42,762 nt of DNA, taken from assembly GCA_011391635.1 (NCBI GenBank), contig JAABQD010000019.1:1-42762 (forward strand), in the 5' to 3' direction. This DNA is from Sulfurimonas sp. (GTDB taxonomy: Bacteria > Campylobacterota > Campylobacteria > Campylobacterales > Sulfurimonadaceae). Each line of letters starts with the position of its first letter. Positions within the stretch are counted from its first letter, which is position 1. The translations under genes and the position numbers were made by a program. Below, one piece after another: positions 17,462-25,579 of this stretch. Below the pieces are notes generated by a model. The model searched no databases. It saw nothing but the letters and a program-made list of their open reading frames with translations, and was not told the origin of the DNA.

Positions 17462-17929
17462 TTAATTTTTCTCCTCTGGAAGTTTAAAAATCATAATGAC
17501 AGGCTCTTCTTTGAGACCCTTCGCATATGCTCTTCCTTCTATACTTTTGAGGATAACTTCATCCCCAATAATCTCTTTTTTATTATCTAATTGTTTTAAA
17601 TGTACATTTTGAAAAAATTGGTACTCTTTACTTTGCGGTAAATAAATCACTTTTTCTGCTCTGCCCTCATAGAGTGAACCCTCTTTTGTGTAGAGTTTAA
17701 AAGATGTATTACCTATGGCAACAAACTTTGTTGGTTGATGTTGTGCATCTGTATAAACTGTGACTTGAGAAGCATTGAGTTCATCATGCTCTTTGATAAT
17801 ATTGACATTGCCTTCAAAGACAGAAATACCTGACTTTTCATCCCCATTAAAGGAGTCAGCTTTGATTTTTAACTCTTGCGAAATTAAAGATGTTGCTAAA
17901 AAAATAGCAAAAAATAGAATGTATTTCAT
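17462..17929 (-). CDS. lptA: LptA-type periplasmic lipopolysaccharide transport protein
   Basis: A 155-residue protein with a signal peptide (MKYILFFAIFLATSLISQ). The mature part has the OstA/LptA beta-jellyroll pattern: LKIKADSFNGDEKSGISVFEG, then VTVYTDAQHQPTKFVA and AEKVIYLPQSKEYQFF. LptA forms the periplasmic bridge carrying LPS from the inner to the outer membrane. It starts 2 bases after the lptC stop and follows kdsC, which grouping supports the call. Confidence 0.9.
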   Translation of the reverse strand: MKYILFFAIFLATSLISQELKIKADSFNGDEKSGISVFEGNVNIIKEHDELNASQVTVYTDAQHQPTKFVAIGNTSFKLYTKEGSLYEGRAEKVIYLPQSKEYQFFQNVHLKQLDNKKEIIGDEVILKSIEGRAYAKGLKEEPVIMIFKLPEEKN

Positions 17930-17931
17930 AA

Positions 17932-18477
17932 TTATCTCTCTTTTAGTTGGTAATTTACCACTATATTTTTGGATTCGACTCTTTTTAAAAGATTGTTGTA
18001 TTTGAGTGCTGTGCCTATGACTTTATTTGCACCTTGTTCTGAAACATAGGCATCTAATGTTGATGCAGTTGCCGTTTTTTTATCATAACTCGCCGACTCT
18101 GATTTAAAAATCAATCCATCTTCTCGTACATACGCTACATCTCCATTCAAATCAACTATTTCATCCCTATAAAGTCCTTCATTTGCTTTCATATTTGCAC
18201 GAAATTCTTGTGTATTATCCGTATAATTTATTTTTTTTACTTTATAGCGATCATTATATCTTGTAGCACTCTCTCCCACCATAAGTGTTGCTAAACCACT
18301 GGGATTAAATTCTAAAAGTGTAAAAGCAGACATCTCAAAAAGAGGAATATCATCAAAATTTTGCTCTTTAATATCCATGGGCTTGAAGAGAAAAAAAATC
18401 ATCATCAAACCACCTACAATAAATAAAAAAAAGAGATTGATATTGATACTATACCCTTTCATAAGTTTACTTTGCAT
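17932..18477 (-). CDS. lptC: LptC-like LPS export protein
   Basis: About 181 residues with a single N-terminal membrane anchor (INLFFLFIVGGLMMIFFLF) and a periplasmic LptC/OstA-like domain (KKINYTDNTQEFRANMKANEG and DVAYVREDGLIFKSESASYD). LptC hands LPS from the LptBFG transporter to LptA. The start is uncertain: ATG at 18477 overlaps the kdsC end by 11 bases, and ATG at 18462 also fits; ATG at 18519 would overlap more. The call rests on domain pattern plus position between kdsC and lptA. Confidence 0.82.
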   Translation of the reverse strand: MQSKLMKGYSININLFFLFIVGGLMMIFFLFKPMDIKEQNFDDIPLFEMSAFTLLEFNPSGLATLMVGESATRYNDRYKVKKINYTDNTQEFRANMKANEGLYRDEIVDLNGDVAYVREDGLIFKSESASYDKKTATASTLDAYVSEQGANKVIGTALKYNNLLKRVESKNIVVNYQLKER

Positions 18478-18970
18478 CAATCCAAACCGCCATAAACGCA
18501 TCTCTTTGATTATTTTCATCGATTAAAATATCTATCATCTCTCTCACCGCACCATCGCCGCCATTGCACGAGAGTGTTGTATCGACTCTATTTTGTATCT
18601 CTTTGACACCATTGTTTGGAGTGAAACTTCGTCCTGCTAATTGTAGCATCTGCAAATCATTGAGGTCATCTCCAATCGCTCCTACTTCTCTCATCTCCAG
18701 ACCAAGTGAAGAAACCAACTCTTTTAAAACGCGTTCTTTGTCATGAATCCCTTGAAAAAGATGCTGTATGCCAAGCTCTTTGGCTCTTTTTTCAACAATT
18801 GTAGAGTTGCGTCCTGTAATAATAGCGACTTGATTTCCAATTTTCACCCAAGTGCTAATGCCAAGACCATCTTTTATATTGAAACTTTTACTCTCAATAC
18901 CCTCTTGTGTATAAGTAATTTTGCCATCACTTAAACATCCATCTACATCTAAAACGAGCAACTTAATCAT
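18467..18970 (-). CDS. kdsC: 3-deoxy-D-manno-octulosonate 8-phosphate phosphatase
   Basis: A 167-residue HAD phosphatase without a cap domain. The nucleophile motif is DVDGCLSDGKITYT, motif II is in AIITGRNS, and motif IV is IGDDLNDLQML. It removes phosphate from KDO-8-phosphate in the KDO branch of LPS core synthesis. It overlaps hisB by 4 bases and leads into lptC-lptA, so the operon links KDO supply with LPS export. Confidence 0.93.
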   Translation of the reverse strand: MIKLLVLDVDGCLSDGKITYTQEGIESKSFNIKDGLGISTWVKIGNQVAIITGRNSTIVEKRAKELGIQHLFQGIHDKERVLKELVSSLGLEMREVGAIGDDLNDLQMLQLAGRSFTPNNGVKEIQNRVDTTLSCNGGDGAVREMIDILIDENNQRDAFMAVWIDAK

Positions 18971-19545
18971 AAAACATCTTTTGTACTAGGAATCCCTACT
19001 CGCTCATTTTTTGTTGTCGCACGACGCAGAGCAACCGCCAAAGCTTTGAAAGATGCTTCAACAATATGGTGTTTGTTTTTACCTCTAAGAGCTACGATGT
19101 GTGCACTTATTTTTGCATTGAGCACGAAAGCTTTAAAAAATTCTTCGACTAGTTCTAAGTCAAACTGCCCTACTTTGCCTACAACATCGACTTCATAGAC
19201 CAAATAGGGTCTATTACTTAGATCTAAATCACAACTGACACACGCCTCATCCATGACGATATTTGCACTTCCAAAGCGTTCCATATTTCTTACAGGATAG
19301 ATTGCTTCACTGAGTAAGGCACCAAGAACAATCCCAATATCTTCAACACTGTGGTGGTCATCGATATGTGTATCACCTTTACACTCAATATTTAAATCAA
19401 TCAAAGAGTGTTTTGAAAAACTCTCTAGCATATGATCCAAAAAGCCAACACCAGTGTTGATATTACTTTTTCCTGTACCATTTAAATCGAGTGCAATGGT
19501 AATATCTGTCTCTTTTGTTACGCGTGTTTTACTAATCATTTTCAA
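18967..19545 (-). CDS. hisB: Imidazoleglycerol-phosphate dehydratase
   Basis: A 192-residue monofunctional IGPD of histidine synthesis. The metal-binding motifs DHMLESFSKHS, HIDDHHSVEDIG, and HHIVEASFKALA are present, and length matches the single-domain form (no HAD phosphatase part as in E. coli). It overlaps rlpA by 4 bases upstream and kdsC by 4 bases downstream, so it is embedded in an envelope operon away from the other his genes. Confidence 0.96.
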   Translation of the reverse strand: MKMISKTRVTKETDITIALDLNGTGKSNINTGVGFLDHMLESFSKHSLIDLNIECKGDTHIDDHHSVEDIGIVLGALLSEAIYPVRNMERFGSANIVMDEACVSCDLDLSNRPYLVYEVDVVGKVGQFDLELVEEFFKAFVLNAKISAHIVALRGKNKHHIVEASFKALAVALRRATTKNERVGIPSTKDVL

Positions 19546-20330
19546 TCCTCTTTTACTATAAATGCACCTTCAAAATTACTATTTGAAGTTATATAATCTT
19601 TCGCCTCTTGTTCACTTTTAAACCCTTGTAAATAGACTTTAAAGAATCTATTGTTCTCTTGCTCAACATCTTTTATCACTGTGCGATAACCATCTGTTTT
19701 ATCATATTTATCTCTTGTTTTAGTCGCTCCAGCTATATTAGCAAATGAGCCTATTTGAATAGAAAAACCACTTAAAGTGCTTTTTTGCGGAGCACTTGCT
19801 AACTCTTTTGCTGTTGGTATCGTTCTTTTACCATTTGCATAAAATCCAAGAATTTCAATGGTAACTGGTGCGGTTCCCGTCCCAAGCATACGAATTTTAT
19901 CTGCTGCTGATTTTGACAAATCTATAATTCTTGTAGCAACAAATGGTCCTCTATCGTTGATTCGCACAACTGTATTTAAACCATTACGATGGTTTGTTAC
20001 TTTAACGATTGTATTCATGGGGAGTGTCTTGTGTGCAGCTGTCATATCATACATGTTATATGTTTCGCCATTAGAAGTTAGCTCTCCATGAAAATCGGGC
20101 CCATACCAACTCGCATTTCCATTAAATCTATCACCAACACTCACGATAGTTGGATAGTATTTGATACCTCGGATAACATAAGGTCGCATCGTTGGATGCG
20201 AATATGTTTTACCATCTACATCCGAATTATAATCATCTTTATTATCAGAGTAAGTTGTAACACCTCTTGTACTACATCCACTCATAAGCATTATGATGAA
20301 GATAAGGAAAAAAGGAAAAAATTTACCCAT
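19542..20330 (-). CDS. rlpA: RlpA-type septal lytic transglycosylase lipoprotein
   Basis: A 262-residue lipoprotein: signal peptide with lipobox LMSGC, a double-psi beta-barrel domain (GNASWYGPDFHGELTSNGE, RINDRGPF, IIDLSKSAA) and a C-terminal SPOR domain (~185-260; FSIQIGSFANIAGATKTRDK) that binds denuded glycan at the septum. RlpA cleaves glycan strands lacking stem peptides during daughter-cell separation. It begins 6 bases after the mltD stop, so two glycan-cleaving enzymes are made together. Confidence 0.94.
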   Translation of the reverse strand: MGKFFPFFLIFIIMLMSGCSTRGVTTYSDNKDDYNSDVDGKTYSHPTMRPYVIRGIKYYPTIVSVGDRFNGNASWYGPDFHGELTSNGETYNMYDMTAAHKTLPMNTIVKVTNHRNGLNTVVRINDRGPFVATRIIDLSKSAADKIRMLGTGTAPVTIEILGFYANGKRTIPTAKELASAPQKSTLSGFSIQIGSFANIAGATKTRDKYDKTDGYRTVIKDVEQENNRFFKVYLQGFKSEQEAKDYITSNSNFEGAFIVKED

Positions 20331-20336
20331 ATCTTT

Positions 20337-21413
20337 TTACCCTATTTTTCTAATTGGGATAATAATTTTTTGATTAAGCACTAATTTTTTAGTTTTAAGA
20401 TTATTAAAATCTTTAATAGTTTTAGAAGATATTTTGTACTTTTTAGCCAAATAGTTTAAGTTATCGCCAGAAGTGACTAAATGCTCTTTATAAAGCTCTT
20501 TCATCGGTTTTTCATGGTATTTTTGTTTAAAATCTGAAAGTTTGATATAAGGAATGTATATCGCATAACTCTTGGCATGTGTAGGAACAAAATCATACTT
20601 GAGGTGTCGATTGAGTTTTTGCAACTCTGCTAAAGGAATTCCCATTAGCTCTGAAACCCTTGTAAGTGACTCTCCAGCTGGAAGTTCAACCGTCACGATA
20701 GAGTATGCATTTGCTCTATTGAGAAGGTATTCATACTCACTCTTGAGCATATATTGCTCATCATTTCCTATGAATGCTAAAGCTATAATCTTGCGAATGT
20801 AGTTTCGACTCTCAGGTGGAATGAGTTTTCTTTTCTCATCAAGTAAAACAGATAAATCATCTGTCTTTGCCTCTTTTATAGCACTCTCAAGTTTTGTACC
20901 ACCGCAGTTATATGCTATCGCAGCTAGATACCATTTTCCAAACTTTCTGTGCAAATGGGAGAGATGCTTGGCAGCAGCTTTTGTAGATTTTATCAAATCT
21001 CGTCTCTCATCCACAGACTCATCAATGCGTAAATTGAGAAGCTGTGCAGTATCAGGCATAAATTGCCAAAAACCAGAGGCACTTTTTTTTGAAAAAGCTC
21101 TTGTGTGAAAATTGGATTCTGCCATTGCGAGGTACAAAAATTCCTGAGGAATCTTATACTCACTTAGGAGGTTTTTCACTGCTGGTATAAAAAGGTACGC
21201 ATCCTCCATAGTTTGAAAAAATTCCTTGTCTCTCTCTTGTGTCGCGGTATGTTTATTTCGTACATCATTCATAAGAGGGTCATATAAAAAAGAGGATTCG
21301 ATATCAAAAGATTCCAATATTTCAAGCTCTTTGTTATGATTGGAATCATATGTGAGATTTGCAACTAAGAAAATAGGAAAAAGAAAAATGAGTAAAAATT
21401 TCAAAATGGACAA
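20337..21413 (-). CDS. mltD: Lytic murein transglycosylase D-like with LysM repeats
   Basis: A 358-residue exported protein with signal peptide MSILKFLLIFLFPIFLVAN. The SLT catalytic domain (~70-210) has catalytic Glu in AESNFHTRAFSKKSASGFWQ and the conserved FMPDTAQLLNL and AAIAYNCGGT segments. Two LysM-like modules follow: a weak one at ~235-285 and a clear one at the C-terminus (VTSGDNLNYLAKKYKISSKTI). It cleaves the peptidoglycan glycan backbone in the periplasm. It heads the ten-gene minus-strand operon. Confidence 0.92.
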   Translation of the reverse strand: MSILKFLLIFLFPIFLVANLTYDSNHNKELEILESFDIESSFLYDPLMNDVRNKHTATQERDKEFFQTMEDAYLFIPAVKNLLSEYKIPQEFLYLAMAESNFHTRAFSKKSASGFWQFMPDTAQLLNLRIDESVDERRDLIKSTKAAAKHLSHLHRKFGKWYLAAIAYNCGGTKLESAIKEAKTDDLSVLLDEKRKLIPPESRNYIRKIIALAFIGNDEQYMLKSEYEYLLNRANAYSIVTVELPAGESLTRVSELMGIPLAELQKLNRHLKYDFVPTHAKSYAIYIPYIKLSDFKQKYHEKPMKELYKEHLVTSGDNLNYLAKKYKISSKTIKDFNNLKTKKLVLNQKIIIPIRKIG

Positions 21414-21439
21414 CTTTTATATTTGGATTTAGAGTTTTG

Positions 21440-21445
21440 ATTTTA
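21440..21445 (-). promoter_or_regulatory. Candidate -10 box of the mltD operon
   Basis: On the minus strand the sequence reads TAAAAT, 27 bases before the mltD start, in a 93-base gap that otherwise holds only one copy of the dispersed 13-mer. The match is weak and there is no clear -35. Confidence 0.3.
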
Positions 21446-21481
21446 TCCTAAAAATGATTAATATCCCTCTAACTCTCTGAT

Positions 21482-21494
21482 TTCCACATGCCAA
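21482..21494 (+). repeat. Dispersed 13-mer, perfect intergenic copy between tatD and mltD
   Basis: TTCCACATGCCAA in the gap 13 bases past the tatD stop; single, not paired nearby. Confidence 0.75.
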
Positions 21495-21506
21495 ACTCGT
21501 ATGATA

Positions 21507-22298
21507 CTAAGAGATATCAAAGAGTTTTAGGGCGTTTTGCGTCGTGATATTTTTTACTTCTTCAAGTGAAAGACCAAGAAGTTGGGAGATTTTTTGTGCA
21601 ACAAAAATAGTATAAAAAGGCTCGTTTCTCTCTCCACGATGGGGTGTTGGAGTGAGATAGGGTCCATCAGTTTCTATAAGAAGCTTGGCATGTGGAATTT
21701 TAGGAAGCACTGAAATAAGTTTTTTTGCATTACTAAAAGTAACAACTCCTCCAATACCAAAATAAAAACCATCATTCGCTAAACTTAGAAGCTCTTCATC
21801 TGCATTGTAGCAGTGTAAAACACCTCCAACTTCTTTGGCATTGGAGTGCAAAAGCAACTCTTTAGAATCTCGTGAAGCATCTCTGATATGTACGATGAGA
21901 GGTTTTTTATATTTTTTTGCTAACTCTATCTGAGCGAGGAAAATTTCTTTTTGTCTCTCTTTTTCTCGCTTCTTATCTTCATCACTCCCCTCTAACCTAA
22001 AATAATCAAGTCCGCATTCACCCACAGCAACACATTTTTTATGCCCTATATATTTTTCAAAATTAAGTGTTTCAAAAGCTTCCATGTCATAAGGATGCAC
22101 ACCCACAGAGAAGTAAACATCCTCATGCATCTCTGCAATATTTACCGCTTTATCAAGAGTTTTTGGATCAGCTCCAGGGATGATAAATCGCTTGACTCCG
22201 CCCTCTCTTGCTCTTTGCAAAACACTCTCTAAATCTTCGTTATATCTCTCATTATCAAGATGTATATGTGTATCAACTATCACGCTTGTTTTTCTCAC
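21507..22298 (-). CDS. tatD: TatD-family metal-dependent DNase
   Basis: A 263-residue TIM-barrel hydrolase. Metal-binding motifs are DTHIHLD, GECGLDYF, HIRDA, HCYN and ETDGPYL. TatD enzymes are 3'-5' exonucleases/DNases linked to DNA repair and turnover. The start is GTG at 22298; a second GTG at 22283 (giving MIVDTHIHLD) fits the family N-terminus better and may be the true start. The gene overlaps the end of a small membrane ORF and belongs to a nadK-recN-ORF-tatD operon. Confidence 0.93.
   Translation of the reverse strand: MRKTSVIVDTHIHLDNERYNEDLESVLQRAREGGVKRFIIPGADPKTLDKAVNIAEMHEDVYFSVGVHPYDMEAFETLNFEKYIGHKKCVAVGECGLDYFRLEGSDEDKKREKERQKEIFLAQIELAKKYKKPLIVHIRDASRDSKELLLHSNAKEVGGVLHCYNADEELLSLANDGFYFGIGGVVTFSNAKKLISVLPKIPHAKLLIETDGPYLTPTPHRGERNEPFYTIFVAQKISQLLGLSLEEVKNITTQNALKLFDIS
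21685..21697 (-). repeat. Dispersed 13-mer, perfect copy in tatD
   Basis: TTGGCATGTGGAA, about 200 bases from the intergenic copy and inverted to it. Confidence 0.75.
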
Positions 22299-22452
22299 TC
22301 TCTTTTAAATTTTTGACGAATAGTATATTTTTTATCATTAAAAAGATAAAAAAGAGTCCAACTCCCATTGCTCCTACAGCTAAAAGAGGATTTTGACTCA
22401 TAAAAAAGTTATAACTCAAAACAAGAGAAACAAAAGCGATTATAAAACACAT
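22273..22452 (-). CDS. Small two-segment membrane protein between recN and tatD
   Basis: A 59-residue ORF with an ATG at 22452 that overlaps the recN stop (the ATG lies inside the last recN codons) and a TGA inside the tatD start region. It encodes two hydrophobic segments, MCFIIAFVSLVLSYNFF and VGAMGVGLFFIFLMI, and a charged tail (KNLKESEKNKRDS). The overlaps at both ends suggest translational coupling. I do not recognise a family; function unknown. Confidence 0.65.
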   Translation of the reverse strand: MCFIIAFVSLVLSYNFFMSQNPLLAVGAMGVGLFFIFLMIKNILFVKNLKESEKNKRDS

Positions 22453-23984
22453 CTGTTTGCCTCCAAAAGCTCTTTTGCAAACTTTTTTGCCTCCTCTGAA
22501 ACACTCTCACCACTAATGATTCGGGCAATCTCATTGACTTTACTCTCAAAATCAAGCTCTTTTGCAAAAGATTCATCCCCATCTTTGTAGATTAAAAAGT
22601 GCTGGTCGCCCATAGAAGTGAGTTGTGGCTGATGCGAAATAACAAAGATTTGAAAATGTTTTGAAAGCTCTCGCAACACTTTTGCAACACTCATAGACTC
22701 CTCTCCACTGAGATTTGCATCTATCTCATCAAGTATCAAAACACCACCGTTTTGATTCATATACTCCGCTTTGAGTGCCAAAATAGCAAGTCGAAGTCTA
22801 TTAAACTCCCCTGTACTCACCTTTTGAAGCTCTGTAGCGTTGAGTTTTAGGATGATTTCATCTTTTCCTAGTGGAGAGTATTGCGTCTCTAAAATACTCA
22901 CTTGTGCCTCTCGAAGGTAGAGTTCTTTGAGATACTTATTCAAATCAAACACAAATGATTTGAGTTCCACATGCCGAAGTTGGCTCAACTCTTGGGCAAG
23001 TTTTTGTACTTCTTGCTCCAAAACAGTGCATTTATGTTCCAAATCACCTTTTATGATTTCAATATTCTCATATTTTGCTAACTCTTCTTCTTTTTTTTCT
23101 TTGTAGTGCAACGCCTCTTCTATGCTTCCATAGCGTTTTTTGAGACTGCTTATCTCTTCGATTCGATTTAAAATGCTCTCGACATCCACATCATCTAAAG
23201 CACTAAATCTCTCCTGTGCATTGTCAAGAACAACACGAAGTTCATTCATCGCATCATTGAAAAAGGTACTATCAATATCTAAAGAATCAAGTGCATTAAA
23301 GACATAGTGTTCCGCATCAAATATTTTGTGAGCAGATGCGATATTTTCTAACACTTTTTCCTTCTTGGAGAGCTCTTTTTTGATTTTGAGCAACTCTTCA
23401 TCTTCATCGCTGTGAGGATTAACATCGGTAATTTTTTTTATTTCAAAAGCTAAAAACTCCTTGAGTTCAGAGATATTTTTCTCCTCTTTTTGCAATTTTT
23501 CAAGTTGCTTGGATGACTCAATATACTCTAAAAATGAGCTTAAATATTTTTCCTTTAAATCTACTATATTTGCATTTTTACTTTGGATTCTTGTGTCAAG
23601 TATGGATAATAGGTTTGGATTTTCAAAGTCACTATAATCTTTAAGACTGAGATGTCTGAGATACTCTACACTCAGTGTGTTCATCGCCTTTTTAGAGACA
23701 CTTTGGTTGTTTATAAAGTACCGTGATTTATCTTTTTTGATATGTTTAAAAATATTGATATCATCATTTTCTATACCCATCTCTTCGGTATCAAGATTCC
23801 AAGTCACACTCGATTCGCAGAGCGTTGCCTCACAGCTACTTGCACCAAGAGAGGAGAGAATGGAGTTCATAAGTATAGATTTTCCACTTCCACTTGGACC
23901 TGTAAAGACTACAAGTCCACATGCCAAGTTGAGTTCAACTTCTTTGAAACTGAGATACTCTTTGAGATAAAATCGCTCTATCAA
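22440..23984 (-). CDS. recN: DNA repair ATPase RecN
   Basis: About 514 residues of an SMC-like ATPase used in double-strand-break repair. Walker A is TGPSGSGKSILMNSIL near the N-terminus, a long coiled coil fills the middle, and the C-terminal half has the signature STGEFNRLRLAILALK and Walker B LILDEIDANLSGEE. It is somewhat shorter than the common ~550 residues. I choose a TTG start at 23984: it has GGGGAG 7 bases upstream, overlaps the nadK stop as TTGA, and gives the family-like N-terminus (M)IERFYLKEYLSF. An ATG at 23999 lacks a ribosome-binding site. Two copies of the dispersed 13-mer lie inside. Confidence 0.9.
   Translation of the reverse strand: MIERFYLKEYLSFKEVELNLACGLVVFTGPSGSGKSILMNSILSSLGASSCEATLCESSVTWNLDTEEMGIENDDINIFKHIKKDKSRYFINNQSVSKKAMNTLSVEYLRHLSLKDYSDFENPNLLSILDTRIQSKNANIVDLKEKYLSSFLEYIESSKQLEKLQKEEKNISELKEFLAFEIKKITDVNPHSDEDEELLKIKKELSKKEKVLENIASAHKIFDAEHYVFNALDSLDIDSTFFNDAMNELRVVLDNAQERFSALDDVDVESILNRIEEISSLKKRYGSIEEALHYKEKKEEELAKYENIEIIKGDLEHKCTVLEQEVQKLAQELSQLRHVELKSFVFDLNKYLKELYLREAQVSILETQYSPLGKDEIILKLNATELQKVSTGEFNRLRLAILALKAEYMNQNGGVLILDEIDANLSGEESMSVAKVLRELSKHFQIFVISHQPQLTSMGDQHFLIYKDGDESFAKELDFESKVNEIARIISGESVSEEAKKFAKELLEANRCVL
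22965..22977 (+). repeat. Dispersed 13-mer, copy in recN (12/13)
   Basis: TTCCACATGCCGA; the same A-to-G variant recurs at 39800. Confidence 0.7.
23915..23927 (+). repeat. Dispersed 13-mer, second copy in recN (12/13)
   Basis: GTCCACATGCCAA, close to the Walker A region. Confidence 0.7.
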
Positions 23985-24841
23985 CTTTTTTCTCCCCATT
24001 TGAGTTTTTCTTTGAGTACATCAAAGTAGTTAAACTCCTCTCTGTGAATCAGTTTCGCATTTTTTTGAGCAAGTTTTATATGCACACTTTCGCCTTGTTC
24101 AAACTCATGCATATCCTGTCCATCAATAATCATCAAAGCTCTATTTTTGGGTGTTTTCATCTCAATAGAAAAGGTCCCTGGAAGAACAACAGGTCTTTGT
24201 GTGAGCGAGTGCGGACAGATGGGTGTGAGTGCAAAAACATTTGTCAGAGGAAAGAGAACCGGTCCACCAGCGGAGAGATTATATGCCGTAGAGCCTGTTG
24301 GCGTAGAGACAATGACACCATCGCCATAGTACGTATTAAAAGCTTTCCCATCCACAAGTGTCTCAATATGAATCATGTTTGAGATAGAGGGTCGTGTCAA
24401 AACGATATCATTGAAGGCGTATATTTTGATTTGCTCCTTATCTCGTTGCAATGAAGCTTCTAAAACAGCCCTCTCATCAATACGATACTTTCCACATGCC
24501 AAGTTTGCTACAAAAGCATCAAGTTCTTCCATACTTACATCCGCTAAAAAGCCCAAAGTTCCAGCATAAACACCCAATACAGGGATATCATAATTAAACG
24601 AGCGTCTAACAACAGAGATGAGGGTACCATCTCCGCCAAGTGTCAGAAGTATGTCACATTGCTTACACAAAAGGTCAAAATCCATACCCATAACATCAAT
24701 CATACCACCGCTAATACTGTCGATATAGACCTCTATCTTATGCTTATTGAAAATTTTTTCAAGCTTAAAAAAACTACTTTTTAGTTCTGGAGTGGATGGT
24801 CTCAAAACAACACCCACTTTTTTAATGCTATTTGTTTGCAA
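23981..24841 (-). CDS. nadK: NAD kinase
   Basis: A 286-residue NAD kinase making NADP from NAD and ATP. The catalytic GGDGTLISVVRR motif and the second motif DGVIVSTPTGSTAYNLSAGGP are intact. Its end touches the recN start, the familiar nadK-recN gene pair. A TATAAT box lies 33 bases before the start. A perfect copy of the dispersed 13-mer sits inside at 24490-24502. Confidence 0.96.
   Translation of the reverse strand: MQTNSIKKVGVVLRPSTPELKSSFFKLEKIFNKHKIEVYIDSISGGMIDVMGMDFDLLCKQCDILLTLGGDGTLISVVRRSFNYDIPVLGVYAGTLGFLADVSMEELDAFVANLACGKYRIDERAVLEASLQRDKEQIKIYAFNDIVLTRPSISNMIHIETLVDGKAFNTYYGDGVIVSTPTGSTAYNLSAGGPVLFPLTNVFALTPICPHSLTQRPVVLPGTFSIEMKTPKNRALMIIDGQDMHEFEQGESVHIKLAQKNAKLIHREEFNYFDVLKEKLKWGEKS
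24490..24502 (+). repeat. Dispersed 13-mer, perfect copy in nadK
   Basis: TTCCACATGCCAA, exact. Confidence 0.75.
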
Positions 24842-24873
24842 AATAAATCCTAATCAATATATTAATTTGAGTG

Positions 24874-24879
24874 ATTATA
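24874..24879 (-). promoter_or_regulatory. Candidate -10 box for nadK-recN-tatD
   Basis: TATAAT on the minus strand, preceded by AAAGTG, 33 bases upstream of the nadK start in a 110-base intergenic gap. It is a perfect -10 match at a sensible spacing; no -35 is obvious. Confidence 0.45.
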
Positions 24880-24951
24880 CACTTTTGTCGTAACAAAGAA
24901 AAAAATATTGCAAATTGTCATACAATTAGAATCAATTTATAGAGTTTTTAT

Positions 24952-25194
24952 TTATCCAGCTTCAACCATATCAATGGCTTTATCACTCAAAGAATAAGTC
25001 TCTATTCCATCATCGTGAAAATTCATACATTCTGCCAGACAACCCGCATCCAAAAGAGTTTGAATCGTTTCATCCACTACTGTTTTATCCATTTTAAGAT
25101 ATTCGGCAATATCGGATGCATCGCATACATTGTAATTATCTTCATCACTTAGATTATAAATGGCTTGCATCACACTTCTAATACTATTACTCAT
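24952..25194 (-). CDS. Small winged-helix-like protein, nif-associated
   Basis: An 80-residue acidic protein. DASDIAEYLKMDKTVVDETIQTLLDAGCLAE looks like a helix-turn-helix/winged-helix core, and YSLSDKAIDMVEAG like the end of a wing. It lies 52 bases after nifQ on the same strand, so it probably ends the fprA-nifQ operon. Two Cys residues (VCDAS, AECMN) have no recognisable metal spacing. It may be a small regulator, but function is inferred from fold alone. Confidence 0.65.
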   Translation of the reverse strand: MSNSIRSVMQAIYNLSDEDNYNVCDASDIAEYLKMDKTVVDETIQTLLDAGCLAECMNFHDDGIETYSLSDKAIDMVEAG

Positions 25195-25246
25195 GAAATA
25201 TCCTTTAAATATTTATAAAGCTCTGTCGTAGAAATAGCTGGTGTTC

Positions 25247-25579
25247 TCATGCACTCAGTTCACTCAGCAAACATCGAAAACAACTCTCTTGGTCATCGCA
25301 ACTTGCACATGCCGGAGCAATGGCATCGATTTTTTCATACAGAAACTTTTTCCACAACTTCTCTTTTGGTTTTTGTATGGCTAACCTAGAGAAGTTTTCC
25401 ATCATAAATTTTCCCATCTCCACTCTGTTTTTAAAACCCATGTCTTGATAGAGATGGTTCATCTCCAAGGAGGTTTTTGCCACTAAGGGAGCAAATACAT
25501 TTCGTGCATGTTCATTGTCCGCATAAAACCCTAGAAGCGTGTTTAAATCATCGTACATTTTTTTATGTTCTGCGTTCAT
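25247..25579 (-). CDS. nifQ: NifQ-like protein (molybdenum delivery for nitrogenase cofactor)
   Basis: A 110-residue protein. LYQDMGFKNRVEMGKFMMENFSRLA, then KLWKKFLYEKI, then a Cys cluster at residues 91-103 (C-x2-C-x5-C-x2-C) line up with the C-terminal half of NifQ, which carries a C-x4-C-x2-C-x5-C Fe-S/Mo site. It is shorter than usual NifQ (~170-200) and its outer Cys has moved to the C-terminal side. The start at 25579 overlaps the fprA stop as ATGA; an upstream in-frame ATG at 25642 would run into fprA. In diazotrophs NifQ supplies Mo for FeMo-co. The call rests on motif resemblance and nif context. Confidence 0.7.
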   Translation of the reverse strand: MNAEHKKMYDDLNTLLGFYADNEHARNVFAPLVAKTSLEMNHLYQDMGFKNRVEMGKFMMENFSRLAIQKPKEKLWKKFLYEKIDAIAPACASCDDQESCFRCLLSELSA

